Positions 17,301 to 23,214 of a stretch of 27,353 bases of DNA are shown piece after piece. Position numbers and translations under genes: made by a program. The stretch comes from JAZFYD01 sp036443405 (GTDB taxonomy: Bacteria; Planctomycetota; PLA2). Position 1 is the first letter of the stretch, and the number at the start of each line of letters is the position of its first letter. The stretch spans positions 1 through 27,353 of the forward strand of contig JAZFYD010000225.1 of assembly GCA_036443405.1 (NCBI GenBank), read 5' to 3'. The notes below the pieces were generated by a model. The model saw only the letters and a program-made list of their open reading frames with translations. It was not told the origin of the DNA and made no database searches.

Positions 17301-17483
17301 CTTTGGGATCCCACCTCTTGGCGGGTCATCGCCGCGCTGCACGACGTTCGCCGCGTCCGCTACCTCAGCTTCGACGATTCGGGGCGCTACCTCGCCGCGT
17401 CCGTCTACCTGGGCGACGGGGCGCTCTGGGATCTGACCTGGCTGCGCGCCGAACTCGAACCGCTCGGCCTCGACTGGAAGTGA
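14340..17483 (+). CDS. Ser/Thr protein kinase with C-terminal WD40 repeats
   Basis: 1047 residues. An N-terminal region of about 95 residues (with P-S-V-S-D-Y-V-R-R-F-E) is typical of planctomycete kinases. The kinase domain spans about 102-370: glycine loop G-T-G-A-F-A-E-V (109-116), Lys131, H-R-D-V-K-P-S-N (222-229, catalytic Asp224), D-F-G (242-244) and S-P-E (269-271) in place of A-P-E. One membrane helix at about 388-407 precedes an extracytoplasmic or compartment-side part with about seven WD40-like blades (about 475-1040). It ends in W-L-R-A-E-L-E-P-L-G-L-D-W, a common closing motif of planctomycete WD40 kinases. It is probably a membrane sensor kinase working with the divergent ECF sigma factor. 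Confidence 0.93.
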   Translation: MSSAASPIDEERRRGFERQWLQQGATPIEEFLPDASDPRFEATLLELVCIDMEMRYRHGDPPSVSDYVRRFEPAARQRDRLVRERDYLARRHVTAGSRIGRYELRAVIGTGAFAEVWRAFDPDLAREVALKRLRPELGEDEQAQARFQREARSAARLRHPAIVTVHEVGADACGPFLVSDLIPGPTLAQAMEDREFSADQAATIAARVADALDYAHQCGVVHRDVKPSNVLMDEAGRPLLTDFGLAHLAATDATLTRRGDVLGTPAYMSPEQVLGDVESIDERSDVFSLGVVLYTLICGKTPFHGETPTALSYAVVHRDAPPPRRVRVSTPADLETICLKAIAREPDRRYATAGAMADDLRRFLAREPIHARRRGPVARLALWTRRNPALALSLLAVVTVGGVALARILKERAATRANLYRSLVREAEAHLALPKGAGREAAWKSIGEAAAVDTDVRDSLELRTLALRYLTAQGPHFRRLGTWTGPEQVAGIALARDGARVFETGPGGTYARTPETGLVIASDPMPALSIERDPTGKRIAVGGRGTVRLLDTANLRELATIECARDVEALSFSGDGRRLASGGSTGPVEVWDVSQATPSRLHSLPHKIHSLALGPGGAQIAFGDTESRLHLVRLDTNEVVWTYTFRDPVRAIAWGHPALAVVVWENLRVNLVDIATGGMREPQGAHDAAVRAVFFDPLGNVITASADGALAAWNKELARVAETRVGGTELETAATGGGAIMTLDSRSRRTLWRIVRPTGRTTWASHHGAVFIPGSQRLFAGDAAIEFKNGDARATRGPALRIQTWGVAVDAQGRRVARTSHAGRVILCDARTLEIEHELLASGPVSWRTTFHPDGETLAAGSGNEIALFETESGHDAGRLKGHTGMVAALAFHPSGRLLASASRDKTLRIWDWKARREVARRLEGVVVHDLIYRGDSLLAACGDGTLRIWRDGTDPVTVNVSDSPVWAVGASPDGTIATGSQAGGVRLWDPTSWRVIAALHDVRRVRYLSFDDSGRYLAASVYLGDGALWDLTWLRAELEPLGLDWK

Positions 17484-17692
17484 CCGGCCCACCGCGCGCC
17501 CCGGGCTTCCGCCTCATTTCTTTTTTGGCCGGTCGGCCGCTCCCGCGGCAATTCCCCTCTGCCCGAATAGGGCGTCTGACATAGGGCGGTCTGGTGAACG
17601 CGTCGGCGTGGCGTGCCCGCGCCGGCGCTTCCTGAATCATCGCACGGTTGCGTGGGGTGGGCCCCTCGCGTCCGGCAGAACGTGGAGAGAAG

Positions 17693-18385
17693 ATGCGCAC
17701 AGCTTGCTTGATCACCCTGGTTGTTGCGGCGACCGTCGGCGCGGCTTCGGCGGACACCATCGGCGTCGACTTCAACCACCCGGCATCGTCGTTCTCAAAA
17801 AGCTCCAACACCATGAACGGATACAACATCACGCTCACGGAGACGAAGACGGTGACCGGCCTGGCGCTGTTTGACAAGGACAGCAACGGACTCGCGCAGA
17901 GTCACCAGGTGGGTTTGTGGAAATTGGACCAGACCCTGCTTGCGACGAAGACGATCACGAACGCAAGCACCGTGAAGGCGTCCGCGTCGCTCTTCGGGCG
18001 GTGGCTCGTGGAGAGTGTGACACCTTTCGACCTCGACCCCGGAACCTACGTGCTCGGGGCGCACTACGGATTCAACTTCGTTGTCGCTCTCGCCGATGCC
18101 GTCGTGGGGCCGGTCACGCTGAACCCCGGCTCGATCGTCACCGCTCCGGGCGTAAACAACCCGACCATACTCCGGCACAAGTCCACACCGGTCTTCGCGT
18201 TTCCGACCACGACGTTTTTCGCGAGCTTCACACTCGGGCAGTTCGGACCCGGCATTCTGTTCGCGGACCCGGTGGTCACTCCGCCGTCTCCGCCGGGACC
18301 CGGCGGTCCGGTTCCGGAGCCCGCGACGCTGTTGCTCATCGGATCCGTGCTCGCCGGCGGCGCGTGGCGCGCGAAGCGCCGCTAA
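17693..18385 (+). CDS. PEP-CTERM exported protein with DUF4082-like domain
   Basis: 230 residues from the ATG at 17693, preceded by a good Shine-Dalgarno (GGAGAGA). A signal peptide ends near A-S-A-D (about residue 20). The middle domain, with V-G-L-W and D-L-D-P-G-T-Y-V-L-G-A, resembles DUF4082 beta domains found on bacterial surface proteins. A proline/glycine linker precedes the C-terminal sorting signal: V-P-E-P-A-T, a hydrophobic helix and A-K-R-R. The signal is recognised by an exosortase (EpsH/XrtA type) and the protein ends up at or outside the outer membrane. No exosortase gene is in the window. The ligand is unknown. Confidence 0.88.
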   Translation: MRTACLITLVVAATVGAASADTIGVDFNHPASSFSKSSNTMNGYNITLTETKTVTGLALFDKDSNGLAQSHQVGLWKLDQTLLATKTITNASTVKASASLFGRWLVESVTPFDLDPGTYVLGAHYGFNFVVALADAVVGPVTLNPGSIVTAPGVNNPTILRHKSTPVFAFPTTTFFASFTLGQFGPGILFADPVVTPPSPPGPGGPVPEPATLLLIGSVLAGGAWRAKRR

Positions 18386-18399
18386 CCCAACGGCAAGGA

Positions 18400-18413
18400 C
18401 CGCTCGGGAGCGG
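18400..18413 (+). terminator. Hairpin after the PEP-CTERM gene
   Basis: CCGCTC-GG-GAGCGG, a perfect 6-bp stem starting 15 bases after the stop. There is no U-tract, so it may act as an mRNA 3'-end hairpin rather than a classical intrinsic terminator. Confidence 0.45.
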
Positions 18414-18476
18414 ACCGCTGCAGCGAGAGTGCGGGCACGTCCGAATTATCGGGGCCGCTGCCGGCACTGCGCGCGG

Positions 18477-18482
18477 TAGGCT
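18477..18482 (+). promoter_or_regulatory. -10 box for the second NTF2-like gene, predicted leaderless
   Basis: TAGGCT ends 6 bases before the ATG at 18489. No Shine-Dalgarno lies between them and no clear -35 is visible. Confidence 0.35.
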
Positions 18483-18488
18483 CGGCGA

Positions 18489-18851
18489 ATGGACTTCGTC
18501 GATGCGTTCAATGCCCGCGACCTCGACGCGCTCGCAGCGTGTCTGGCAACGGACGCGTCCGCCGTCGTCGACGGTTCACCGTTTCCCGTCGAACGAGGAC
18601 GCGATGCGATCCGGGATACGTCGCTGGCCTACCTGCTCGATCGGGAAAAGGAACTGACCGCACGGGCCGCCGATCATCCCGATGCGCAGGTGCTGCTGCT
18701 TGACACCGCCGGGCGCCTCGACGTCGCGGTGGCGCTGGAACGATCCGCCGACGGCCTGTTGGTTTCGTTGACCTACTTCACGATGCCTCACCGGCCGGAG
18801 ATCGTCGCCGCCATCGCCTCCGCTTGCGACCTGCAGCCGGCGCCGGAGTGA
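18489..18851 (+). CDS. NTF2-like / SnoaL-like small protein
   Basis: A 120-residue protein. The opening F-V-D-A-F-N-A-R-D-L-D-A-L-A-A-C-L and the following D-A-S-A-V-V-D-G and G-R-D-A-I-R segments follow the NTF2-like pattern also seen in the protein at 8517, though the two are distant in sequence. It could bind a small molecule; no catalytic residues are obvious. It stands between a + strand PEP-CTERM gene and a convergent - strand gene 15 bp away, so it is probably monocistronic. Confidence 0.7.
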   Translation: MDFVDAFNARDLDALAACLATDASAVVDGSPFPVERGRDAIRDTSLAYLLDREKELTARAADHPDAQVLLLDTAGRLDVAVALERSADGLLVSLTYFTMPHRPEIVAAIASACDLQPAPE

Positions 18852-18866
18852 GCTACAGCGCCGCGC

Positions 18867-19409
18867 TCACGACTCGCGCCGGATGTAGACCCACCACTCT
18901 TCCGGCCCGACCTGCGTCGCGCAGTGCGCCACGCCGATCTTGTCCCAGATGTCGTAGAGCGGCTGTGGCTCCCACTTGTGTTTGATGAGCACGACCTCGC
19001 CGGGTTCGGCCGTCTTCATTGCGCGCATGATCGGATTCATCGGGTCGGCGTCCAGACGTTCGTCCGAATCGAGCAGATCGACTGTCTGAGCCGGGGATTC
19101 CGTGACCCAGTCGGGCAGCGGCGTGTGCGGTTCCGGATCCCCGATATCCGTGTCAGCGTGAAGTTCCGCGCGCTCGGCGCTCGTCAGCGTGATTCCCGCG
19201 ATTTCGTGAATGCGGATCAGAAGGTCGGGCGCCGCCGTCATCTTCGCGATGCGCGCCAGCGAGATGCGCGGCGGCATCAACCGCCGCATCAAGGGGTTGC
19301 GCAGTCGCGCGAAGTCGTGCGGATTCAGCGCGATGACGTACTCCAGCACGTCGTCGTGCAACTGCAGCGCCTTGGAGAGCTTCGATGCCCCGGTGACCGC
19401 GATCGGCAT
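18867..19409 (-). CDS. DUF1858-DUF2249 fusion protein
   Basis: The ATG at 19409 (180 residues) is preferred over an upstream in-frame ATG at 19439 because a TATCGT -10 box ends 6 bases before it. The N-terminal half (about 1-75) resembles DUF1858: D-D-V-L-E-Y-V-I, then R-L-R-N-P-L-M-R-R-L-M-P and I-S-L-A-R-I-A-K-M. The C-terminal half (about 105-178) resembles DUF2249, a TusA-like fold: M-N-P-I-M-R-A-M, then P-G-E-V-V-L-I, P-Q-P-L-Y-D-I-W and G-P-E-E-W-W-V-Y-I-R. The Cys used by TusA for sulfur relay is absent. DUF2249 proteins often accompany nitric-oxide or anaerobic metabolism genes. Divergent to the rhodanese-like gene. Confidence 0.7.
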   Translation of the reverse strand: MPIAVTGASKLSKALQLHDDVLEYVIALNPHDFARLRNPLMRRLMPPRISLARIAKMTAAPDLLIRIHEIAGITLTSAERAELHADTDIGDPEPHTPLPDWVTESPAQTVDLLDSDERLDADPMNPIMRAMKTAEPGEVVLIKHKWEPQPLYDIWDKIGVAHCATQVGPEEWWVYIRRES

Positions 19410-19415
19410 GCGCGC

Positions 19416-19421
19416 ACGATA
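19416..19421 (-). promoter_or_regulatory. -10 box for the DUF1858-DUF2249 gene, predicted leaderless
   Basis: TATCGT on the - strand ends 6 bases before the ATG at 19409. The gap is GC-only and has no Shine-Dalgarno. Confidence 0.45.
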
Positions 19422-19456
19422 GCAACAATGCCAGCGCATCCACTGCGTGCCTCTCG

Positions 19457-19485
19457 TTGACCATCAAAGGCGAGGGGACTATTCT
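19457..19485 (+). promoter_or_regulatory. Strong sigma-70-like promoter, predicted leaderless
   Basis: TTGACC (19457-19462), exactly 17 bases of spacer, TATTCT (19480-19485), then 7 bases to the ATG at 19493. This is the best consensus promoter in the window. It also decides the start of the downstream gene, because an in-frame TTG coincides with the -35 itself and so cannot be the translated start. Confidence 0.65.
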
Positions 19486-19492
19486 CCGAATC

Positions 19493-20836
19493 ATGGTCTC
19501 CGCCGACGCGCTCCTGCTGTTGCGATGGAACGCAAACCTCACGCGCGATGCGGATGGGGCGCCGCTGATCCCGCCGTTGTTTGTTGCCGAGCAGGGGCCG
19601 GCCATCCAGATTGCCGACATCCGGCCTCGCGACGAAGCCACCGGCGTGCTCGGGTACGTCCCGGGAAGCGTGTTCCCCGGACCCGACGCGTTGGGAACTC
19701 TTGCGGACGCCGCCGCCGATTGTCCCCTCGTCATCGTCGGCGCCACGGGCGCCTCCGCCGCGTTGGCCGCGCGAGAACTCGAGGTGTCGGGCCTGAAACA
19801 CGTCGCTGCCATGGCGGGTGGGCTCGGCGCGTGGCGCGGGCTCGGGCTTGCGACATCGCGCGATCCCGCCGGGATCCGGGACACGCTCCCGCACGCGCCG
19901 ACGAGGGTGGCGATGTCGGAAACACTCACGCTGGAGCAGGTACGCGAGCACGTCGGGGATCCGCAATCGGTTCGCTGGATCAAACTCTCGTCGATGGTCG
20001 CGCACGGACACCGCTCCTGCATCGACGGGCGCGACGACCGTGCGGTTGTTGGTTCCCCCGGCGGGGACGGAGGCGAGTTTCTGCTCAGCCTCGCGGCGAT
20101 CGAACGCGCAACCGGACGGCAACTCGATGAAGCCACGATCGAAAACGGGCTGCTCGCACACATCGACACGTTCGGGCAGTTCTACATGCACACGGACGCG
20201 CACGCGTTCGACGCGCTTACGGCGGCACTGCGGTCGGATGGCCGCATTGAATCCGCGGTGTCCGGGTTCGCGAACGTGGAACAGTGGGTGGAATTCTTCC
20301 GGCACCCTGCGCCCGAATTCCAAGAGACGTTGCTCGAACATCTCGTGAACCCGGACCACATCGGCTGCGGCCACATCCGGCTCATGCTGGAGCGCAGCGA
20401 CGAGTACGGCACGCGGGCGGAGCTGGTGCGTCACTTCCTGCGTGCGTTTCACCGCCTTTGGTGGAAGGGAGCGCCCGAACTCGAACTGACGCTGCTCCCG
20501 GGCGATCACGGCGAGGGCGCAGTCGTGAACGTGCGACTCGAAGATGGCATCTGGGGCCTGAGCCGAGTCCCGCTCATCTCGCCGTGTTGCGGCGGACTTC
20601 AGATGTTCGTCAACCACCCGGATGTGGCCTCCTTTCTGCGGGAAACGACGGTGCGATCCCTCGTGCGCGGGTTGCTTCCGTTTGGGGTCGACCCCGAACA
20701 AGAAGGAGCCCTCCAGATCGCGGTCGACGAGATCGCGGCGCAACAACTCGGCGCAACTATCGGCGCGCTTGCCAAGGGTCTTCCGATCTACGACGTCGTG
20801 TTCGCCACCGACGGTTCGTTCGACGTGCGGCGTTGA
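19493..20836 (+). CDS. Rhodanese-like domain fused to a carbonic-anhydrase-like putative metal-binding domain
   Basis: 447 residues. The N-terminal ~125 residues resemble a rhodanese fold (D-I-R-P-R-D-E near 42-48, V-I-V-G-A-T-G near 80-86, M-A-G-G-L-G-A-W-R-G-L-G-L near 107-119), but the catalytic Cys position is Gly, so sulfurtransferase activity is unlikely. The rest I do not recognise with certainty. It holds C176-x-D178-x-R180 in a G-H-R-S-C-I-D-G-R context, a P-G-G-D-G-G-E-F loop (189-196), His233 and H289-x2-C292. The first and last motifs match the zinc-ligand pattern of beta-carbonic anhydrases, but with wider spacing. A Cys pair sits at 365-366. Possible roles are a divergent carbonic anhydrase or another zinc enzyme. 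Confidence 0.55.
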   Translation: MVSADALLLLRWNANLTRDADGAPLIPPLFVAEQGPAIQIADIRPRDEATGVLGYVPGSVFPGPDALGTLADAAADCPLVIVGATGASAALAARELEVSGLKHVAAMAGGLGAWRGLGLATSRDPAGIRDTLPHAPTRVAMSETLTLEQVREHVGDPQSVRWIKLSSMVAHGHRSCIDGRDDRAVVGSPGGDGGEFLLSLAAIERATGRQLDEATIENGLLAHIDTFGQFYMHTDAHAFDALTAALRSDGRIESAVSGFANVEQWVEFFRHPAPEFQETLLEHLVNPDHIGCGHIRLMLERSDEYGTRAELVRHFLRAFHRLWWKGAPELELTLLPGDHGEGAVVNVRLEDGIWGLSRVPLISPCCGGLQMFVNHPDVASFLRETTVRSLVRGLLPFGVDPEQEGALQIAVDEIAAQQLGATIGALAKGLPIYDVVFATDGSFDVRR

Positions 20837-21254
20837 TGTCATCCCTGAGCCGCCCAGCAACTCCGCGAAACGGAACTTCTCAACAAGATCGAGCCCGTGG
20901 ACGGCGTGTTGACGTAGCGCGCGCAACCACGGGTGCAACCCGCCGGGCTCGGCCGCGGGCGCTTGGCACGCATTCCGCTGCTCAAGCCCCCCCGGCGGCG
21001 CAAGCAGTGGAGTCCTGAACCCCGGCGTCGGACGCCCAAGACTCGACCTCGTGTGGATCTGCGCCCCTCGGCGCCGATGCTGGGTTCCCAGGGGGTTTTT
21101 GATGGCACGCTGAAGGGCTCTGAGTGCCGGGTACAATCCGATATCCTTATCCCGGCAGGCGGGAGGGCGAGCAAGTCCAGCGAATCAGAGGCGAGTTTTT
21201 GAACCGACAATCTTCATCCAGTTCCTATCTCCAACAGTCCATGGGAGGTGCAGC
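20837..21254. other. Intergenic stretch with possible terminator and long RRM-gene leader
   Basis: 418 bp without a convincing gene. A 12-base dyad, CTGGG-TT-CCCAG (21080-21091), followed by GGGG and five T's, could be a weak terminator. TACAAT at 21132-21137 could be a -10 box about 110 bases upstream of the RRM gene, giving a long 5' leader. Just after the preceding stop, one + strand frame (about 20850-20917) reads A-Q-Q-L-R-E-T-E-L-L-N-K-I-E-P-V-D-G-V-L-T followed by a stop. This looks protein-like and may be a decayed 3' gene end. Confidence 0.4.
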
Positions 21255-21722
21255 GTGAGCCGCGGCAACTACTCCATGGGCAAGCGGCAGCGCGACAACG
21301 AAAAGGCGCGCAAGAAACGCCGCAAGGAAGAACGCCGCGCGCAAAAGCGCGAGGACGGCGCTTCCGAGATTCCGATCGCCACCGCAGACGATATCACCGG
21401 CGATCTCGTCGCCGCCGAGCGCGATATCCGGGCGAAACGCGCCGAGGCCGAAGCAGGGGCGCGATCGATTCCCGTCCGCCTGTTTGTCGGCGGGCTGAGC
21501 TGGGACACGACGGCGGACGATATGCGCGCCGCGTTCGAAAAGATCGGTGCGGTCTCCGACGCGGCGGTCGTAACCGAACGCGACACGGGCAAGTCGCGCG
21601 GATTCGGTTTCGTGACGATGGCGGACCGGCGCGACGCGACCAAAGCGATCGAAGAGATGGACGGCTCCGAATTGGACGGCCGCTCTCTGGTCGTCAATGT
21701 TGCAACCGAACGTCGCCGCTAG
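21255..21722 (+). CDS. RRM-type RNA-binding protein
   Basis: 155 residues from the GTG at 21255, preceded by a strong GGGAGGTG Shine-Dalgarno. The N-terminal ~70 residues are a highly basic, probably disordered or helical tail (R-K-K-R-R-K-E-E-R-R). The C-terminal ~80 residues are one complete RRM with RNP2 L-F-V-G-G-L (about 76-81) and RNP1 K-S-R-G-F-G-F-V-T (about 115-123). Small single-RRM proteins in bacteria (cyanobacterial Rbp-like and planctomycete types) bind single-stranded RNA and are often cold-induced. The long basic extension is less usual. It is convergent with the pseudopilin gene, 19 bp away. Confidence 0.92.
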   Translation: MSRGNYSMGKRQRDNEKARKKRRKEERRAQKREDGASEIPIATADDITGDLVAAERDIRAKRAEAEAGARSIPVRLFVGGLSWDTTADDMRAAFEKIGAVSDAAVVTERDTGKSRGFGFVTMADRRDATKAIEEMDGSELDGRSLVVNVATERRR

Positions 21723-21741
21723 GCGGTTCGTTGCGACCAAT

Positions 21742-22959
21742 CTAGCCGTTTATTCTGGAATACGTCTCCGCAAGGCCGATGTAGCTGCCGTCATCGGCGC
21801 GGATGACGTCGTCCAAACTGTACTCGTGGGCCAGGTTGTCACCCGCCTTGCCATCGGCACCGAAGCTGTATAGGTCGTACTCGTGGTTGATCAACTCGGT
21901 TTCCGGATCGAGGTCGGGAGGATCAGCGTCGTCGATCGGGACCTCCGTGTCCTCGTCCTTGCCCTTCTTTCCCTTCTTTCCCTTCTTTCCCTTCTTGCCC
22001 TTGCCTTTGGTCTTGCCCTTCGTGACCTCGGGCGGATCGACCTCGACCAACTCTCCATCGATCACATCCACGATCGAAGCCCAGGGCGTGTACTGATAGG
22101 GCTTGCCCCACGGATCGAGCCGCTCTTTCTGCAGCACGGGCGGAATGCCGCCGTTTTTCAGCCGGTACTCCTCGATCTCGATCTGGATCTGCTTGATGTC
22201 CGACGCCGCCTGGATGTTGCGCGCGTTTTTCACCGCCTGGAAGTACTTGGGAGCCCCGATGGTCGCGATGATCGCGATAATCACAATGACGATCATCAGC
22301 TCGATGAGCGTGAAGCCCCGGGTCGTCTCCGTAGACTCCGTCGTCTCGGTCGCGGCCGACGCGCTCGCCTGGGCAGGTTTCGGATCGCTCTCGGGCGTCT
22401 GGCCTTCGACGGTGAACTGGTTGGCGGCAGCATCGAGACGGCGCGCCGCTTCCTCGAGCCGCTTGTCGTCTGAACCGGAGATCGCCGCCTGAACGTCGGC
22501 GCTCGCGGCCTGGATCTCGGTAACGCGTTCCCGCAGACTGTGGATCGTCTCGCGAACGGCTTCCGTCTCGGCACCGAGGAGATCGCCGTCGCGCGCCCGA
22601 ATCTTCTCCGGAAGGATGCCGGCGTGAACCCGGCCAAGGGCGCGCGTGATCTGAAGCAGCGGGCCTGCGATCCGATGGGAGGTACGAAGCGAACTGAGCA
22701 CGGCGGCCAGAAGGGTCAATGCCGCGACGGGAACCAACCCCGCGTGGATGCGCAAGAGAAGCGTGGCGCTCGCCTCCTGCGCCGCACTGCCCGGATCGAG
22801 CGTCTGCAGCGCCATCACGAACGGAAGGACCAGCGCGGTCCCGACCACGACGAAGAGCCCGACCGTCCCCACCACCGCTCGGATGAGCAACCCGACCTGA
22901 AGATCCCGATTGATCAGGTAGTTGCGACGTTGGATGAACCTCTGGAACCCTCTGAGCAT
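21742..22959 (-). CDS. HAMP-like membrane protein fused to a GspG-like pseudopilin
   Basis: 405 residues from the ATG at 22959, preceded by GGGAGGCGG, a good Shine-Dalgarno. Residues 1-20 are basic; membrane helices lie at about 23-48 and 67-91. A HAMP-like segment spans about 89-145 (S-H-R-I-A-G-P-L, then R-A-R-D-G-D), followed by a helical, then Thr/Glu/Ser-rich linker (185-213). A full type III (prepilin) signal follows: R-G/F-T-L-I-E-L at 214-221, with Glu220 as the conserved +5 residue, and a GspG-like body with L-D-P-W-G-K-P-Y-Q-Y (282-290) and D-L-Y-S-F-G-A-D-G-K-A-G-D (362-374). A Lys/Gly insertion lies at about 315-335. No start codon supports a separate pilin gene. No other secretion genes are nearby. 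Confidence 0.8.
   Translation of the reverse strand: MLRGFQRFIQRRNYLINRDLQVGLLIRAVVGTVGLFVVVGTALVLPFVMALQTLDPGSAAQEASATLLLRIHAGLVPVAALTLLAAVLSSLRTSHRIAGPLLQITRALGRVHAGILPEKIRARDGDLLGAETEAVRETIHSLRERVTEIQAASADVQAAISGSDDKRLEEAARRLDAAANQFTVEGQTPESDPKPAQASASAATETTESTETTRGFTLIELMIVIVIIAIIATIGAPKYFQAVKNARNIQAASDIKQIQIEIEEYRLKNGGIPPVLQKERLDPWGKPYQYTPWASIVDVIDGELVEVDPPEVTKGKTKGKGKKGKKGKKGKKGKDEDTEVPIDDADPPDLDPETELINHEYDLYSFGADGKAGDNLAHEYSLDDVIRADDGSYIGLAETYSRING
21962..21997 (-). repeat. 9-bp tandem repeat encoding Lys-Lys-Gly units
   Basis: Four copies of CCCTTCTTT (written on the + strand), three perfect and the last with one change, followed by related imperfect units. They encode the K-K-G series of the pseudopilin insertion. 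The unit is a multiple of three, so copy changes would keep the frame. Confidence 0.85.
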
Positions 22960-23214
22960 GACTCCGCCTCCCTGCCGGGCCCGTAGGCCCAAAAACCTAT
23001 CGAGGTTCCGGAGTCTCAACTTGAGCCGGCGAATGAACATCTTTCCGCCACAGATTGGGGCAATCGGTGCGCCCGGCGCGCACGCCTCAACAGGCCGATT
23101 TCCGGGCTCCGGGGCCGATTCGGCGAGCCAGGGGTCACGAATACAGCTGAGCGCCTCCGGTAGACTGTGCTTCACCCGACCGCCCAGCCCCCCCCAAAAA
23201 AGAGGCCGAAATCC
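22960..23214. other. Divergent intergenic region between pseudopilin and GPP34 genes
   Basis: 255 bp. The pseudopilin frame stays open upstream of its start, but a good Shine-Dalgarno supports the 22959 start. On the + side TAGACT (23161-23166) could be a -10 box, leaving a leader of about 42 bases that contains a C-run, an A-run and AGAGG before the GPP34 ATG. Nothing else recognised. Confidence 0.35.

Noticed and set aside
17482..17534. GACCGGCC / GGCCGGTC inverted repeat with a T-run after the kinase gene
   Set aside because: The T-run precedes the right arm instead of following it, so it is not a standard intrinsic terminator; kept only as a weak dyad.
19493..19870. Active rhodanese sulfurtransferase
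   Set aside because: The catalytic loop has V-G-A-T-G-A-S where the Cys should be, so only the fold is claimed.
19325..21136. Long - strand open frame opposite the rhodanese/CA-like gene
   Set aside because: It crosses a real divergent promoter region and has no coherent domains. Its last part overlaps the real DUF1858-DUF2249 gene in another frame.
22310..22960. Interpretation of the pseudopilin locus as two separate genes
   Set aside because: No ATG, GTG or TTG with a ribosome site lies just before the prepilin signal and there is no stop between the parts; the good Shine-Dalgarno is at the upstream ATG.
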